Positions 1 through 9,529 of a DNA stretch of 64,000 nt are shown one piece after another. Source of the stretch: Oscillatoria salina IIICB1 (GTDB lineage Bacteria; Cyanobacteriota; Cyanobacteriia; Cyanobacteriales; SIO1D9). Every line of letters begins with the position of its first letter. The first letter of the stretch is position 1. The notes below the pieces were generated by a model. The model ran no database searches. It was given only the letters and a program-made list of their open reading frames with translations, and was not told where the DNA came from. The stretch is from contig NZ_JAAHBQ010000117.1 of the NCBI RefSeq assembly GCF_020144665.1, positions 62,001 through 126,000 on the forward strand. The letters run 5' to 3'. The translations under genes were made by a program, and so were the position numbers.

Positions 1-1
1 T

Positions 2-691
2 GATATTGAAGCAGATCGTCAATTATTAACTAATTTATCGTCTGAGGCAGAAATAGTTTTTTTGGTCGAACCCCAACGACAAGAATTATCTCAATGGTTG
101 TGGGATGGAAAAGGTTGGGATATTCTCTTTTTTGCGGGACATAGTAGTTCTCATCATGATGGAGAAAGCGGACAAATTGAGATTAATCGCCAGGAAAGTT
201 TATCTCTAGATGAGTTGACTCATGGGCTGAGAAAAGCTATTAGTAATGGATTGAAATTGGCAATTTTTAACTCTTGCGAGGGTTTGGGTTTAGCGAGAAA
301 ATTGGAATCTCTTTCTATCCCGCAAATGATTGTGATGCGGGAACAAGTACCAGATTTAGTTGCTCAAGAATTTCTCAAATACTTTTTAACAGCTTTTGCG
401 AGAGGAAAATCTCTTTATCTGGCTGTGCGAGAAGCAAGAGAACAATTACAAGCTTTAGAAAATCGCTATCCTTGTGCTACTTGGTTGCCTGTGATTTGCC
501 AAAATCCGAGTGTGATTCCTTTTACTTGGCAACAATTAGCTCAGTCATCAGTTGGAGATAATTTCTCTATTGAAATAGACGGGTTTAGGGCAATTTCTCT
601 TCAGTCTCCATATCGCGGATTAGCAGCTTTTACTGAAGCAGATGCGCCTTTCTTTTTTGGCAGAGAAGAACGCACCGAAAAGTTAGTTTAA
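2..691 (+). CDS. CHAT-domain protease part of a split CHAT-STAND-WD40 gene (5' end outside window)
   Basis: The frame is open from base 2, so translation begins upstream of the window. The visible part is the end of a caspase-like CHAT peptidase domain. A His (codon 140-142, in FFAGH) and a Cys (codon 275-277, in FNSCEG) sit in the usual CHAT dyad contexts. After it come the SPYRGLAAF and FFFGRE motifs that in this family lead straight into the STAND ATPase. The frame then ends at a TAA (689-691), and the next in-frame codons resume the ATPase without a gap. I therefore read this as the N-terminal part of one gene cut by a nonsense mutation, probably CAA to TAA. CHAT-STAND proteins are thought to act as signal-triggered proteases, but the target here is unknown. 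Confidence 0.8.
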   Translation, partial: DIEADRQLLTNLSSEAEIVFLVEPQRQELSQWLWDGKGWDILFFAGHSSSHHDGESGQIEINRQESLSLDELTHGLRKAISNGLKLAIFNSCEGLGLARKLESLSIPQMIVMREQVPDLVAQEFLKYFLTAFARGKSLYLAVREAREQLQALENRYPCATWLPVICQNPSVIPFTWQQLAQSSVGDNFSIEIDGFRAISLQSPYRGLAAFTEADAPFFFGREERTEKLV

Positions 692-694
692 ACT

Positions 695-3600
695 GTGGGT
701 AATAAACCTTTTGTGGCAATTGTTGGCGCTTCGGGAAGTGGAAAATCTTCGTTGGTTTTTGCGGGTTTGATTCCTCATTTGCGCAAACAAAATAATTGGT
801 TGATTGTCTCTTTTCGTCCAGGTAATCGTCCGTTTTTTAAGTTAGCCGAACAGTTGATTTTTTGGCTCGAACCAGAGTTGAGTGAAACGGAACAACTGAT
901 TGAAATTCATAAATTAGCTGGTGCTTTATGCGAGAAAAGTATTAGTTTAAATGATGTGGTTGAGCGAATTTTATCTAAACAAGAAAGTCAAGGTCGTTTG
1001 CTGCTGGTTGCCGACCAATTTGAAGAAGTTTATACGCTTTGTCAAAATATTCAAGAACGTCAAACTTTTCTGGAAGTTCTTATTAACTTAGAGGAGGAAA
1101 AAAACACATCTAACTATTTCCTGAAAACCCTGGTACTTACCCTTCGCGCTGACTTTCTCGAACAAGCCCTTGGATCTCGCGTCTTTGCTCAGGCATTATG
1201 GCAGTATCACCCAGAGTTTCTTGCACCTATGAGTCGTGAGGAATTGCAGGCGGCGATCGCTAAACCTGCTGCTAAATTAGGTGTGGCGATCGCTGATGGT
1301 TTGAGTGAACGCATATTAGATGCTTTAAGTCAAGAACCTGGTAATCTTCCTTTACTTGAATTTGCCCTGACGTTACTCTGGGAAGAATCCATTGCTAGCA
1401 ACTCCGATTTTACCCTCACTCATGCAGCTTATGACGCGATCGGGGGCGTAGAACAAGCTTTAGCGAGTTATGCCGATCGCGTTTATACTGCCCTCAACCA
1501 GGAACAACAACCCCAAGCAAGGCAAATTTTCACGCAGTTGGTGCGTCCTGGAGAAGGAACAGCCGACACGCGCCGAGTAGCGACGCGCCTGGAAATAGGG
1601 GTTGACAAATGGGGCTTAGTTATGCACTTAGCGAATACTCGTTTAGTCGTGACCGGACGAGACGAAGCCACAGGTGAAGAAACAGTAGAAATCGTTCACG
1701 AAGCCTTGATTCGGGAGTGGAAACGTTTGCGATCGTGGTTAGAAGACGATCGCAGCTTTCGCATTTGGCAAGAACGTTTGCGAGTAGCAATGAATCAGTG
1801 GGAAATTGGCGATCGCGATCCAGAAACTTTGTTGCGCGGTACATTATTATTAGAAGCCCAGCGTTGGCTAACAGAAAGAGAACAAGAATTAAGCGAAAAA
1901 GAACAAAATTTTATTCGCACGAGTTTAACCCATCAACAGCGCCAAAAAAAGATTCGTGCAACTACGCGCCGTCGAGTAATTTTTTTACTCACTTGCGGTT
2001 TATTAGGTTCCCTAACTTTTGGCGGCGTAGCTGTTTGGCAATGGCAGCGTGCCGAATTAGGTGAAGCTGGAATAATTTTAAGTAATTTGAGTGATTCCAG
2101 CAAAGAATTTTTGGATTCAGGAAAAGACTTAGAAGCCCTACTAGAAAGTTTAAAAGCTGCCAAAAAGTTAAAGTTATCGCCAGATGCCAAACCCGATACA
2201 AAACTGCGAGTAACTGCGGTTTTGCAGCAAGCTGTTTACGGAGTTAGAGAATATAACCGACTCGAAGGACACGAGAGAACAGTTATTAGCGTGGCGTTTA
2301 GTCCCGATGGAGAAATACTTGCTTCCGGTGGTGACGATCGCACAGTCAAACTTTGGCAAAAAAACGGCAAATTAATTGCCACTTTAACCGAACATCAAGA
2401 ACCAGTTAAAAGTGTGGCTTGGAGTCCCGACGGGCAAATTTTAGCTTCGGCAAGTTACGACAAAACAATTAAACTTTGGCAGCGAAATGGTACTTTGATT
2501 ACAACTTTAGCAGAACATGAAGATAAGGTTATTAAAGTAGTTTTTAGTCCTGATGGGCAAATTTTAGCTTCGGCATCAGCAGATAAAACAATTAAGTTTT
2601 GGCGCCGAGATGGTACATTAATTACTACTTTGAATGGACATAGTTCTTGGGTAAATGCTTTAGCGTGGCATCCCAATGGTAACATTTTCGCTTCTGGATC
2701 GACAGATAAAACAATTAAGTTTTGGCGCCGAGATGGTAGTTTAATTACCACCATCAACAAGCAGAATAATTCTATTTACAGCCTGGCTTTCAATCCCGAT
2801 GGTAAAACTATTTTATCAGGGAATAAAGATGGAACAATTAATGTTTGGCAAAGCAACGGTAGTTTAATTAAAAATATTGATGCCAGCGATTATCCGATTT
2901 TAGATATTATCTTTAGTCCTGATGGCAAAAAAATTGCAACTGCTAGTGTAGATAAAACTGTAAAAATTTGGCAAAATAACCAAGAATTAGAATTAATAAC
3001 CAGTTTGCGCGGTCATAACTCTTCTATTCACAGTATTTCTTGGTCGCCGGATAGTAAAACAGTCGCCTCCGCAAGTGCCGATACAACAATTAAGTTTTGG
3101 TATCTAAATAACCGGAAATTAGTTCAATTAGTTGGACATGAAGCAACAGTAACGAGCGTAATTTTTAATTCAGATAGTAATAAAAAAATTATTACAGCTA
3201 GTAATAATGGCACTGTGAAAATTTGGGATTCAGAGGGTAGTTTAGTTAAGACTTTTTTGGGACACTATAATTCAGTAACCGACTTATCCCGATCGCCTGA
3301 TGGTAAAACCTTAGCTACTGCCAGTGTTGACGGTACGGTAAAATTATGGACATTAGAAGGTAAACTTAAGAAAACTTTAAGCGGACATTTGGGTGCAGTT
3401 TTAGGTGTGAGTTGGTCGCCAGACGGAACCGCGATCGCTACAGTTAGCGAAGATGGTACGATTAAAATTTGGCAAGCCAATGGCAGTTTATTGCAAACTT
3501 TAAACAAGCACGAAGCTGCTGTAACAGGGATTGCTTGGTCGCCAAATAGTCAAGTTTTAGCTACTACTAGCGATGATGATACCGTAAAACTTTGGTCGCG

Positions 3601-4183
3601 TCAAAGTTCCGGTAAACTAACTTTAATCCACACTTTAAAAGGACATGGAAGCAGAGTTTGGGACGTATCTTGGTCGCCCGATGGTCGCTTTTTAGCTTCG
3701 GCTTCTGCTGATAGTACAGTGAAATTGTGGCGGAGTAATGGTCGGTTATTAAGAACATTAAAAAAACACGATAACCCAGTTTATAGCGTAGCTTTCAACC
3801 CGCAAAATAACTATAATTCTTACCATCATCAAACCTTAGCATCTGCTACTGCTGACGGCAAAGTGAAACTATGGAGCCTAGATGGGACACTACTGACAAC
3901 CCTAAAAGGTCACAAAGCTAGTGTTTTAAATTTAGCATGGAAAGGTAACGGTCGCGCGATCGCCACTGCAAGTGTTGACCAAACTGTGATTATTTGGAAT
4001 CTAAACCTTGATGATTTATTAATGCAGGGATGCGATTGGATTAAGGATTATTTAGAAACTAATATTAATTTTCGCGATCCTCACATTGGCGAATCAGCAC
4101 AGCTACGCACAGTTTGCCATAATCTTCATAGTAATGACCAGATACCTTATCTGGTTTCTCCCACTCGTCTTCGAGGTAATTAA
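695..4183 (+). CDS. STAND (NACHT-like) NTPase with 14 WD40 repeats, downstream half of the split gene
   Basis: It is in the same frame as the upstream CHAT segment and separated from it only by an in-frame TAA and one ACT codon. The GTG at 695 may serve for re-initiation but has no clear Shine-Dalgarno. Walker A (GASGSGKSS) lies at residues 11-19, with a STAND-type helical region to about 420. One membrane segment follows near 430-450, after a basic patch. From about 525 there are 14 WD40 units with the usual GH, SPDG and KLW signatures, enough for two seven-bladed propellers. In this family the propeller senses a ligand or partner and the ATPase oligomerises to activate the N-terminal effector (family knowledge). 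With the stop, sensor and effector would be separate polypeptides or the gene is dead. Confidence 0.85.
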   Translation: MGNKPFVAIVGASGSGKSSLVFAGLIPHLRKQNNWLIVSFRPGNRPFFKLAEQLIFWLEPELSETEQLIEIHKLAGALCEKSISLNDVVERILSKQESQGRLLLVADQFEEVYTLCQNIQERQTFLEVLINLEEEKNTSNYFLKTLVLTLRADFLEQALGSRVFAQALWQYHPEFLAPMSREELQAAIAKPAAKLGVAIADGLSERILDALSQEPGNLPLLEFALTLLWEESIASNSDFTLTHAAYDAIGGVEQALASYADRVYTALNQEQQPQARQIFTQLVRPGEGTADTRRVATRLEIGVDKWGLVMHLANTRLVVTGRDEATGEETVEIVHEALIREWKRLRSWLEDDRSFRIWQERLRVAMNQWEIGDRDPETLLRGTLLLEAQRWLTEREQELSEKEQNFIRTSLTHQQRQKKIRATTRRRVIFLLTCGLLGSLTFGGVAVWQWQRAELGEAGIILSNLSDSSKEFLDSGKDLEALLESLKAAKKLKLSPDAKPDTKLRVTAVLQQAVYGVREYNRLEGHERTVISVAFSPDGEILASGGDDRTVKLWQKNGKLIATLTEHQEPVKSVAWSPDGQILASASYDKTIKLWQRNGTLITTLAEHEDKVIKVVFSPDGQILASASADKTIKFWRRDGTLITTLNGHSSWVNALAWHPNGNIFASGSTDKTIKFWRRDGSLITTINKQNNSIYSLAFNPDGKTILSGNKDGTINVWQSNGSLIKNIDASDYPILDIIFSPDGKKIATASVDKTVKIWQNNQELELITSLRGHNSSIHSISWSPDSKTVASASADTTIKFWYLNNRKLVQLVGHEATVTSVIFNSDSNKKIITASNNGTVKIWDSEGSLVKTFLGHYNSVTDLSRSPDGKTLATASVDGTVKLWTLEGKLKKTLSGHLGAVLGVSWSPDGTAIATVSEDGTIKIWQANGSLLQTLNKHEAAVTGIAWSPNSQVLATTSDDDTVKLWSRQSSGKLTLIHTLKGHGSRVWDVSWSPDGRFLASASADSTVKLWRSNGRLLRTLKKHDNPVYSVAFNPQNNYNSYHHQTLASATADGKVKLWSLDGTLLTTLKGHKASVLNLAWKGNGRAIATASVDQTVIIWNLNLDDLLMQGCDWIKDYLETNINFRDPHIGESAQLRTVCHNLHSNDQIPYLVSPTRLRGN

Positions 4184-4195
4184 TCTTGGATTTAA

Positions 4196-4233
4196 ACCAC
4201 AGATAAACACAGATAAACGCGGATAAGATAAAG
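4196..4233. repeat. Short repeated CACAGATAAAC motif
   Basis: Two tandem imperfect copies of a motif around CACAGATAAAC, followed by a variant, lie between the WD40 gene and the nuclease gene. Such strings are commonly dispersed in cyanobacterial intergenic regions. No function is visible. Confidence 0.4.
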
Positions 4234-4276
4234 GGTAAATTAAGAAGTTATTGGAAAATTTCTTGGCTATAAAATA

Positions 4277-5110
4277 ATGTACGATAATACTTGTAAGTTT
4301 ATTGCGGAAATGTTTTCAGCCGATATTGCTAGTTGGTTACTCGGCGAACCAATTACTTTAACTAAAATAGAACCATCGGAATTGTCAGTTGAACCAATTC
4401 GGGCTGATTCATTAATTTTACTGCAATCGGAGGAAATTATTCTTCATGCAGAATTCCAAACCGAACCTAGTTCAGATATCGCTTTTCGCATGGCTGACTA
4501 CCGCTTGCGAACCTATCGTCGCTATCCGGAAAAGCCTATGCGTCAAGTAGTAATTTATCTGCGACGCAGTGGTTCGGATTTGGTTTACCAAAATAAGTTT
4601 GAAATTGACAATTTTTGCGCGAATTTCGAGGTAATTCGACTATGGGAGCAACCAACAGAAGTGTTTTTGCGATCGCCAGGATTGTTCCCTTTTGCTGTCT
4701 TGAGTCAAACCAATAATCCTAATAACACTCTCCGACAAGTAGCTGGAGAAATTGAAAAAATTAGCGATAACAGACAGCAAAGTAACGTATCCGCATCCGT
4801 AGCACTTCTAGCGGGGTTAGTATTAGAGAAGAACTTTGTTAAAAGTGTTTTAAGGCAGCAAATTATGCGTGAGTCAGTGATTTATCAAGACATTGAAGCT
4901 GAAGCAACTCAAAAAGGTATTCAGCAAGGTATTCAGCGAGAAGCTGTATCTTTCGCCTTACGCTTGCTGAAACGGCGAATAGGAGAAGTTAAGCCCGAAT
5001 TACAAGCACAAATTCAGGAGTTATCTGTTGAGCAATTAGAAGAATTGGGAGAAGCTTTGCTTGATTTTAGTAGTGAGGATGACTTAATTTCTTGGCTAGA
5101 AAAAAATTAG
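4277..5110 (+). CDS. Rpn-family PD-(D/E)XK nuclease/putative transposase with C-terminal DUF4351
   Basis: A 277-aa protein typical of the Rpn/PDDEXK transposase-like family that is abundant in cyanobacteria. The nuclease core is visible as an acidic residue in RADSLILL followed by HAEFQTEP, the D...ExQ arrangement of this clade. The C-terminus (RLLKRRIGEVKPEL to SWLEKN) matches the DUF4351 tail seen on many cyanobacterial members. A short QKGIQQGIQRE linker connects the two. E. coli Rpn proteins promote RecA-independent recombination as DNA endonucleases; the role of the cyanobacterial copies is unproven. It stands alone, and no terminal inverted repeats are seen, so it is not evidently an active insertion element. 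Confidence 0.85.
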   Translation: MYDNTCKFIAEMFSADIASWLLGEPITLTKIEPSELSVEPIRADSLILLQSEEIILHAEFQTEPSSDIAFRMADYRLRTYRRYPEKPMRQVVIYLRRSGSDLVYQNKFEIDNFCANFEVIRLWEQPTEVFLRSPGLFPFAVLSQTNNPNNTLRQVAGEIEKISDNRQQSNVSASVALLAGLVLEKNFVKSVLRQQIMRESVIYQDIEAEATQKGIQQGIQREAVSFALRLLKRRIGEVKPELQAQIQELSVEQLEELGEALLDFSSEDDLISWLEKN

Positions 5111-5286
5111 CGTTTTTGGGGTGGGTTAGGCAGGAATTAAATTAAGTAAATTATTCGCTCCTGTCTCCCATTATTTAAAAATAAGTTGCTCGCCAAGCTT
5201 GAAGACAATTTTAGATAAGTTATTGCCCTGATTTAATGTTAAATTTTGAGTATTCTGACAATCGATCGGCACATTTTTGGTAGCTT

Positions 5287-6975
5287 ATGCAGACTTCTCA
5301 ATTACTTCGCCGTTGGGTGGCTCTTTGCTTGCTGACATTTTTCTTAACAATTAACTTTGTAGCGATCGCGCCAGCAAAAAAATCTCCTAATCCAACTTTA
5401 GCAGAAACACCACTTATTCAAGCTCCGATCCAACTCGACGGGCGCATACTTTTTCATGTCGCCGCCGCCGCAAGTAGCGGTGAATCAACCAAACTCCTCG
5501 CACCAGTGCAGATGCGAGTGGAAAGCTATGAGAAGAAACTTAATCAGATAATTCGCACGGGTTTTAACCCACAAACTCTAGAAATTGTTGCTCAAGATCG
5601 AGGCGAGCAAACGATAATTATTGCTAGGGATGGTAAGCAATTAAAAGAGCAAAAAATTGCCGTAATTACCGAAATGGATGCTCGCATTCACGGGCTTTCG
5701 TTGCCTGATTTTGTCAGCGAATTAACCACTGATATTCGCTTGGGTTTGCTACAAGCACAGCAACGACGACAACCAACTTATTTAATTCGCCAAAGCTTGG
5801 TTTCTGGGGGAATAGCATTACTTTGCTTTCTCATAACCTTATTTATTGCTTATTTCCAAAAACGCTTGCAAAATAAATTTGTACGGCGATGTGAAAAAAT
5901 TGAAGCTTTGCCAGCACAAGAATCTCTGAAAAACTTTAATAATGAGTCAGAAATTCCTGCTAACAAACAAGAGCAAATCGGTAATTTAACCGAGCAAAAA
6001 CTTTCTCTAGAGCAAAAGCAAAATTTAAATCGATTGCAAAGAGGAATACTGCATATTGTCCAAATCTTAATTTGGTTGGTAGCTTTGACAATCGTTTCAG
6101 GATTTTTCCCCTGGACAACTTGGTTGAATTTATGGTTAATTACGAAATGGGAATTAGTAGGAACTTTGCTTGGTATTTATTTAGCTATTCGAGTTAGTAC
6201 AGTTTTAATCGATCGCTTGTTTAAAACTTGGCTAGATCGACTTTCGCTGACACCTACACCTTCCCAAAGACGGGCTTTGCGCTTAGTTACTTTCTCCCGC
6301 GTTTTGCAGGGACTTATTGTTTACATTTTAGGTGCTATTGGCATTATTTTAGCATTAGACCATCTTGATATTCCGATCGCACCCCTCTTAGCTGGTGCGG
6401 GAATTATTGGTTTTGCGATTTCTTTTGGTTCGCAAAATTTAATTAGAGATATCATTAACGGTAGTTTGATTTTGCTTGAGGATCAGTACGCGATCGGTGA
6501 TTTTATTGACGTTGGTAGTGCGAGTGGTTTAGTAGAAGAAATGAATTTACGCATTACTCAACTGCGTGGTTTAAACGGGAGATTGAGTACCATTCCTAAT
6601 AGTAATATTACCACCGTCCACAATGTTTCTAAAGATTGGGCGCGAATCGAATTTACTTTTGAAATCAGTTACAATGCTGATTTAACTAAAGCTTTATCAG
6701 TCATTAGCGAAACGGCGGAAACGATGCAAAAAGACCCTGAATGGCAAGAAAAAATTGTCGATCCAGTTAATCTTTTAGGAGTTAACGATCTGGATCATCA
6801 TGGCGTCCAAATTTTGATGTGGATTAAGACAAAACCGTTACAACATTGGTCTGTGGGACGGGAATTTCGCCGCCGTTTGAAGTTAGCTTTTGACGCAGAA
6901 AATATCGCTTTTGGTATTCCGCGTCAGTCACTATCCTGGGAAAATTATCCTCCAATTTTTGACGGTCAAAAATAA
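5287..6975 (+). CDS. MscS-family small-conductance mechanosensitive channel
   Basis: A 562-aa membrane protein. An N-terminal signal peptide (residues 1-30) is followed by a soluble, probably periplasmic region to about 165. Transmembrane segments lie near 173-193, 255-275, 285-305 and 335-360. The MscS pore helix and beta-domain follow, with glycine/alanine-rich GAGIIGFAISFGSQNLIRD and GDFIDVG motifs at about 365-410. The family releases solutes on hypo-osmotic shock. The N-terminal extension makes it longer than E. coli MscS (about 286 aa), as is common for cyanobacterial homologues. A basic, Gln-rich loop (195-250) separates the first two predicted helices. The gene is monocistronic and converges on cobW. 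Confidence 0.9.
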   Translation: MQTSQLLRRWVALCLLTFFLTINFVAIAPAKKSPNPTLAETPLIQAPIQLDGRILFHVAAAASSGESTKLLAPVQMRVESYEKKLNQIIRTGFNPQTLEIVAQDRGEQTIIIARDGKQLKEQKIAVITEMDARIHGLSLPDFVSELTTDIRLGLLQAQQRRQPTYLIRQSLVSGGIALLCFLITLFIAYFQKRLQNKFVRRCEKIEALPAQESLKNFNNESEIPANKQEQIGNLTEQKLSLEQKQNLNRLQRGILHIVQILIWLVALTIVSGFFPWTTWLNLWLITKWELVGTLLGIYLAIRVSTVLIDRLFKTWLDRLSLTPTPSQRRALRLVTFSRVLQGLIVYILGAIGIILALDHLDIPIAPLLAGAGIIGFAISFGSQNLIRDIINGSLILLEDQYAIGDFIDVGSASGLVEEMNLRITQLRGLNGRLSTIPNSNITTVHNVSKDWARIEFTFEISYNADLTKALSVISETAETMQKDPEWQEKIVDPVNLLGVNDLDHHGVQILMWIKTKPLQHWSVGREFRRRLKLAFDAENIAFGIPRQSLSWENYPPIFDGQK

Positions 6976-6997
6976 TCTTAGGAGCTAAAATTATTTT
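6969..6997. terminator. Possible bidirectional terminator between mscS-like gene and cobW
   Basis: A near-perfect inverted repeat, AAAATAAT-c-TTAG / CTAA-a-ATTATTTT with a 3-nt loop, spans the stop codons of the two convergent genes. The A/T-rich flanks give a U-run on both strands. Its GC content is low, so strength is uncertain. Confidence 0.45.
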
Positions 6998-8030
6998 AGT
7001 TGATTGCGGCTAAGATTTTCTCTTTTTCTAAGGAACGACCGATCAGTACCAGTTTGGTTTGACGAAGTTCGTCGGGTTTCCAAAGGCGATCGTAGAAAAA
7101 GTCAAAGCGAGATCCGACTCCTTGTAATACCATCCGCATTGGTTTGTTTTCAACGTTGACGAAACCTTTGACTCGGTAAATTTCCTCTTTTTCCACCAAT
7201 TTTTGTAACTGGTTAACTAATTTTTTCGGTTCAAATGTTTGTTCTAAAATCAGTTCCACTGAGTCGATCTCATCATCATGTTCGTGTTCTTCTTCAGTGT
7301 CGTGATGAGAAGGACGACTGTCTAAGTTATCTTCAACTGCTGCATTAAATCCTAATAAAATCTCTGGGGCAATTTCTCCTTGGTAACAAGGAACAATTTT
7401 AACTCCACTAGGTAATTCTTTTTCCAACCAATTCTCAACTTTAATTCGCGTTTCTTCGTCTACTAAATCGGCTTTGGTTAGCAATACTAAATCGGCGCAA
7501 GCTAATTGGTCTTCAAATAACTCTTCTATGGGCGTTTCATGTTCTAAATTAGGGTCGGCTTTTCTTTGGGCTTCTAAAGCATCTAAATCGCCAACTAAAG
7601 TACCAGCAGCTAAAGCTTGACAATCCACTACTGTGATTACGCCATCCACTGTAGCACCGTTACGAATTTCTTGCCAGCGAAAAGCTTGTACTAAGGGTTT
7701 TGGTAATGCTAAACCGGAAGTTTCTACCAACATACAATCAATTTGTTCTCGCCGTTCTAAGAGTTTTTGCATGGTGGGAAAAAATTCTTCTTGAACGGTA
7801 CAACAAAGGCAGCCATTTGTCAATTCAATAATGTTATCAGTTGGGTTTTCATCAGTTTCGCAAATTTGACAATCACGTAGTAGTTCGCCGTCAATTCCTA
7901 CTTCGCCAAATTCGTTAACGAGGACAGCAATTTTTCGTCCTTGATTGTTTTGCAATAAATGACGAACGAGAGTAGTTTTACCAGCACCGAGAAAGCCAGT
8001 GATAACAGTTACGGGTATTTTTGCAGCCAT
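6996..8030 (-). CDS. cobW: CobW/COG0523-family GTP-binding metallochaperone
   Basis: A 344-aa G3E GTPase. Walker A GFLGAGKTT is at residues 12-20, the family's CxCC metal site (GCLCC) at 74-77, and an LLTKADLVD guanine-specificity motif in the middle. A His/Asp/Glu-rich linker (SHHDTEEEHEHDDEID) precedes the CobW C-terminal domain, as in other metal-handling members. COG0523 proteins deliver Zn or Co. Here the gene lies 32 bp downstream of the DUF2808 gene and, further upstream on the same strand, a HupE transporter led by a cobalamin riboswitch. That favours cobalt/B12 over zinc, but the metal is an inference. The ATG overlaps no neighbour, and the intergenic gap suggests cotranscription with DUF2808. 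Confidence 0.85.
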   Translation of the reverse strand: MAAKIPVTVITGFLGAGKTTLVRHLLQNNQGRKIAVLVNEFGEVGIDGELLRDCQICETDENPTDNIIELTNGCLCCTVQEEFFPTMQKLLERREQIDCMLVETSGLALPKPLVQAFRWQEIRNGATVDGVITVVDCQALAAGTLVGDLDALEAQRKADPNLEHETPIEELFEDQLACADLVLLTKADLVDEETRIKVENWLEKELPSGVKIVPCYQGEIAPEILLGFNAAVEDNLDSRPSHHDTEEEHEHDDEIDSVELILEQTFEPKKLVNQLQKLVEKEEIYRVKGFVNVENKPMRMVLQGVGSRFDFFYDRLWKPDELRQTKLVLIGRSLEKEKILAAIN

Positions 8031-8062
8031 ATTAGATCGGGTTGAGTTGTTGAATTTATATC

Positions 8063-8623
8063 TTAATAGAATGAGTCGTACCAGTCACCATAAAAGTGCA
8101 TTCGTCCGACACCAATATAAAGTGGGTAAGGAATTTCGGCGGCAGGAAATACGGTTACGCCAAATAAATAAACTCCGCCATAAAGAGGATTTTGCTTGGG
8201 TTTTAAGCCAACTGTAAAGGTGGTTCCGGGGGGAATTGCTGGCTCAAAATTAACTGTAATTGCACCTGTTTCTTCATTTTTGTTTACTTGACTTACGTTC
8301 AATCTTTTGCCTTTATCGCGATGGGTTCCTACAAAGGCAAATGTATCTTCTAGTTCAAAGTTAATGTCTTCAAATCCCTCCCTTTGAGCGATCGTTACTT
8401 TTCCTAAAGGTTCGCCTGCGTCTGCGGGTAAATCGATCGTAAAATAATATTTTGCTGCCCAAACTCCGGTGTTATTGTAGGTAGTAACGGCATCTAATAA
8501 ACGGGGCGCACTTTCAAAGGAAACGCTACCATCTCTTCTTTGAATTGCTGGTGTTGGTGGAAGGTTAATTCCCATGATGCTAGCGGTGGTTAAAGTTAAA
8601 GCTAGTAAGCTGGAAATACGCAT
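8063..8623 (-). CDS. DUF2808 secreted protein
   Basis: A 186-aa protein with an N-terminal signal peptide (about residues 1-25, MRISSLLALTLTTASIMG). The body fits the DUF2808 family, a cyanobacterial secreted or outer-envelope protein of unknown function: AAKYYFTIDLPADAGEPLGK, then a region of beta-strand character ending in PYPLYIGVGRMHFYGD. Many cyanobacterial genomes carry several DUF2808 genes. Its position between HupE and CobW may be incidental or may reflect a periplasmic role in metal supply; nothing in the sequence shows metal ligands beyond two C-terminal histidines. Confidence 0.75.
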   Translation of the reverse strand: MRISSLLALTLTTASIMGINLPPTPAIQRRDGSVSFESAPRLLDAVTTYNNTGVWAAKYYFTIDLPADAGEPLGKVTIAQREGFEDINFELEDTFAFVGTHRDKGKRLNVSQVNKNEETGAITVNFEPAIPPGTTFTVGLKPKQNPLYGGVYLFGVTVFPAAEIPYPLYIGVGRMHFYGDWYDSFY

Positions 8624-8661
8624 TTTTTTACCTAGAAATCTAAGGGTAGAGAGCGGTTTGG

Positions 8662-8738
8662 GAGGGGATAAAGTTGGCTCGCGAAAAGCAATTTTTCTGA
8701 GTTGAAATTAGTTGTCAAAAAAATCTTTTTATCCCCTC
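8662..8738. repeat. Long-range inverted repeat between hupE-like gene and DUF2808
   Basis: GAGGGGATAAA at 8662-8672 is the exact reverse complement of TTTATCCCCTC at 8728-8738. It lies in the gap between two co-oriented genes. It could be an attenuating or processing hairpin that sets relative expression; it is too widely spaced (55 nt) for a classical terminator. Confidence 0.4.
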
Positions 8739-8764
8739 ACGCTTAAACGTTCCCTAATTCTAGG

Positions 8765-9445
8765 TTAACCAATTGCCGCCGAGGTGAGAAAAACAATTCC
8801 CATACCAGCGATCGCTAATCCTAAAAACCGTAAAATCGGAAATGGCTGTTGGGGCAATTTTTCCAAAATAATCTTACCTAAGATAGATGCAGCGAGGGCA
8901 ACTGTTAATTGAATTACCGCAAAACCTGCTAAATAAGCGACTAAGGGTGTCATTTCTGCACCAACGATCGCTTCTCCGTAAGCGTAGCCATGAAAAATTC
9001 CGGCGATCGCCGCCAGAATTGCCAAAATAATCTTATATCCTCCCGATTTCTGTGGTTCAGTATTATTCTTCGCTAGCAACACTCCAAAACCAATTACTGA
9101 CAGCGCAATTAAGATTTCTACCGCAGGTAAATTCCACTCTAAAAGATGAATTCCTGTGCCCGCTATTGTCGCTAAAACAAACGAAATTAAGCTAAAAATT
9201 CCTTTATTTACTGTGGCTGCAAGTAAGCCTACTGCAACTACAAAAGCGAAATGATCTAAGCCGATAATTGGGTGTGCTAATCCCGATAAAAATCCTTCAA
9301 AAAAATTATCTGGAGTTTGACCACCAAAGGCGTGGTGAGCCATTACTTGATTGGAATTACTAAGGAAAAATAACCCGGTAAGAGTTACTAACCCAGCAAT
9401 TTGTAAGACACTCTTTGTGTTAAAGAAAAGCTTTATTTTTGACAT
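8765..9445 (-). CDS. hupE: HupE/UreJ-family cobalt/nickel transporter
   Basis: A 226-aa integral membrane protein. Residues 1-36 form a signal/first hydrophobic segment ending VMAHHAFGG. The HupE signature HPIIGLDHFAFVVAVG follows at about 58-73, then five further hydrophobic segments; another conserved His sits in IFHGYAYGEA. HupE/UreJ proteins are secondary permeases for Ni or Co. The cobalamin riboswitch about 270 bp upstream on the same strand argues for cobalt supply to B12 synthesis, consistent with published comparative-genomic assignments of B12-regulated HupE in cyanobacteria. It is probably the first gene of a group with DUF2808 and cobW. Confidence 0.88.
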   Translation of the reverse strand: MSKIKLFFNTKSVLQIAGLVTLTGLFFLSNSNQVMAHHAFGGQTPDNFFEGFLSGLAHPIIGLDHFAFVVAVGLLAATVNKGIFSLISFVLATIAGTGIHLLEWNLPAVEILIALSVIGFGVLLAKNNTEPQKSGGYKIILAILAAIAGIFHGYAYGEAIVGAEMTPLVAYLAGFAVIQLTVALAASILGKIILEKLPQQPFPILRFLGLAIAGMGIVFLTSAAIG

Positions 9446-9506
9446 TTCTGCTTGACTTAAAATTGGTTTTAAGTATTAACTGGTTATGGTTGCTGAAAGT
9501 GAAGAG

Positions 9507-9529
9507 AGTCAAGGTTTAAAGCCTTGACT
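9507..9529. repeat. Perfect 8-bp hairpin in the hupE leader
   Basis: AGTCAAGG and CCTTGACT form an 8-bp stem with a 7-nt loop between the cobalamin aptamer and the hupE start. A second A/T-rich stem (GCTTTTTT / AAAAAAGC, 9546-9565) lies next to it. Either could be part of the riboswitch expression platform; no U-run follows the first stem on the minus strand. Confidence 0.4.
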
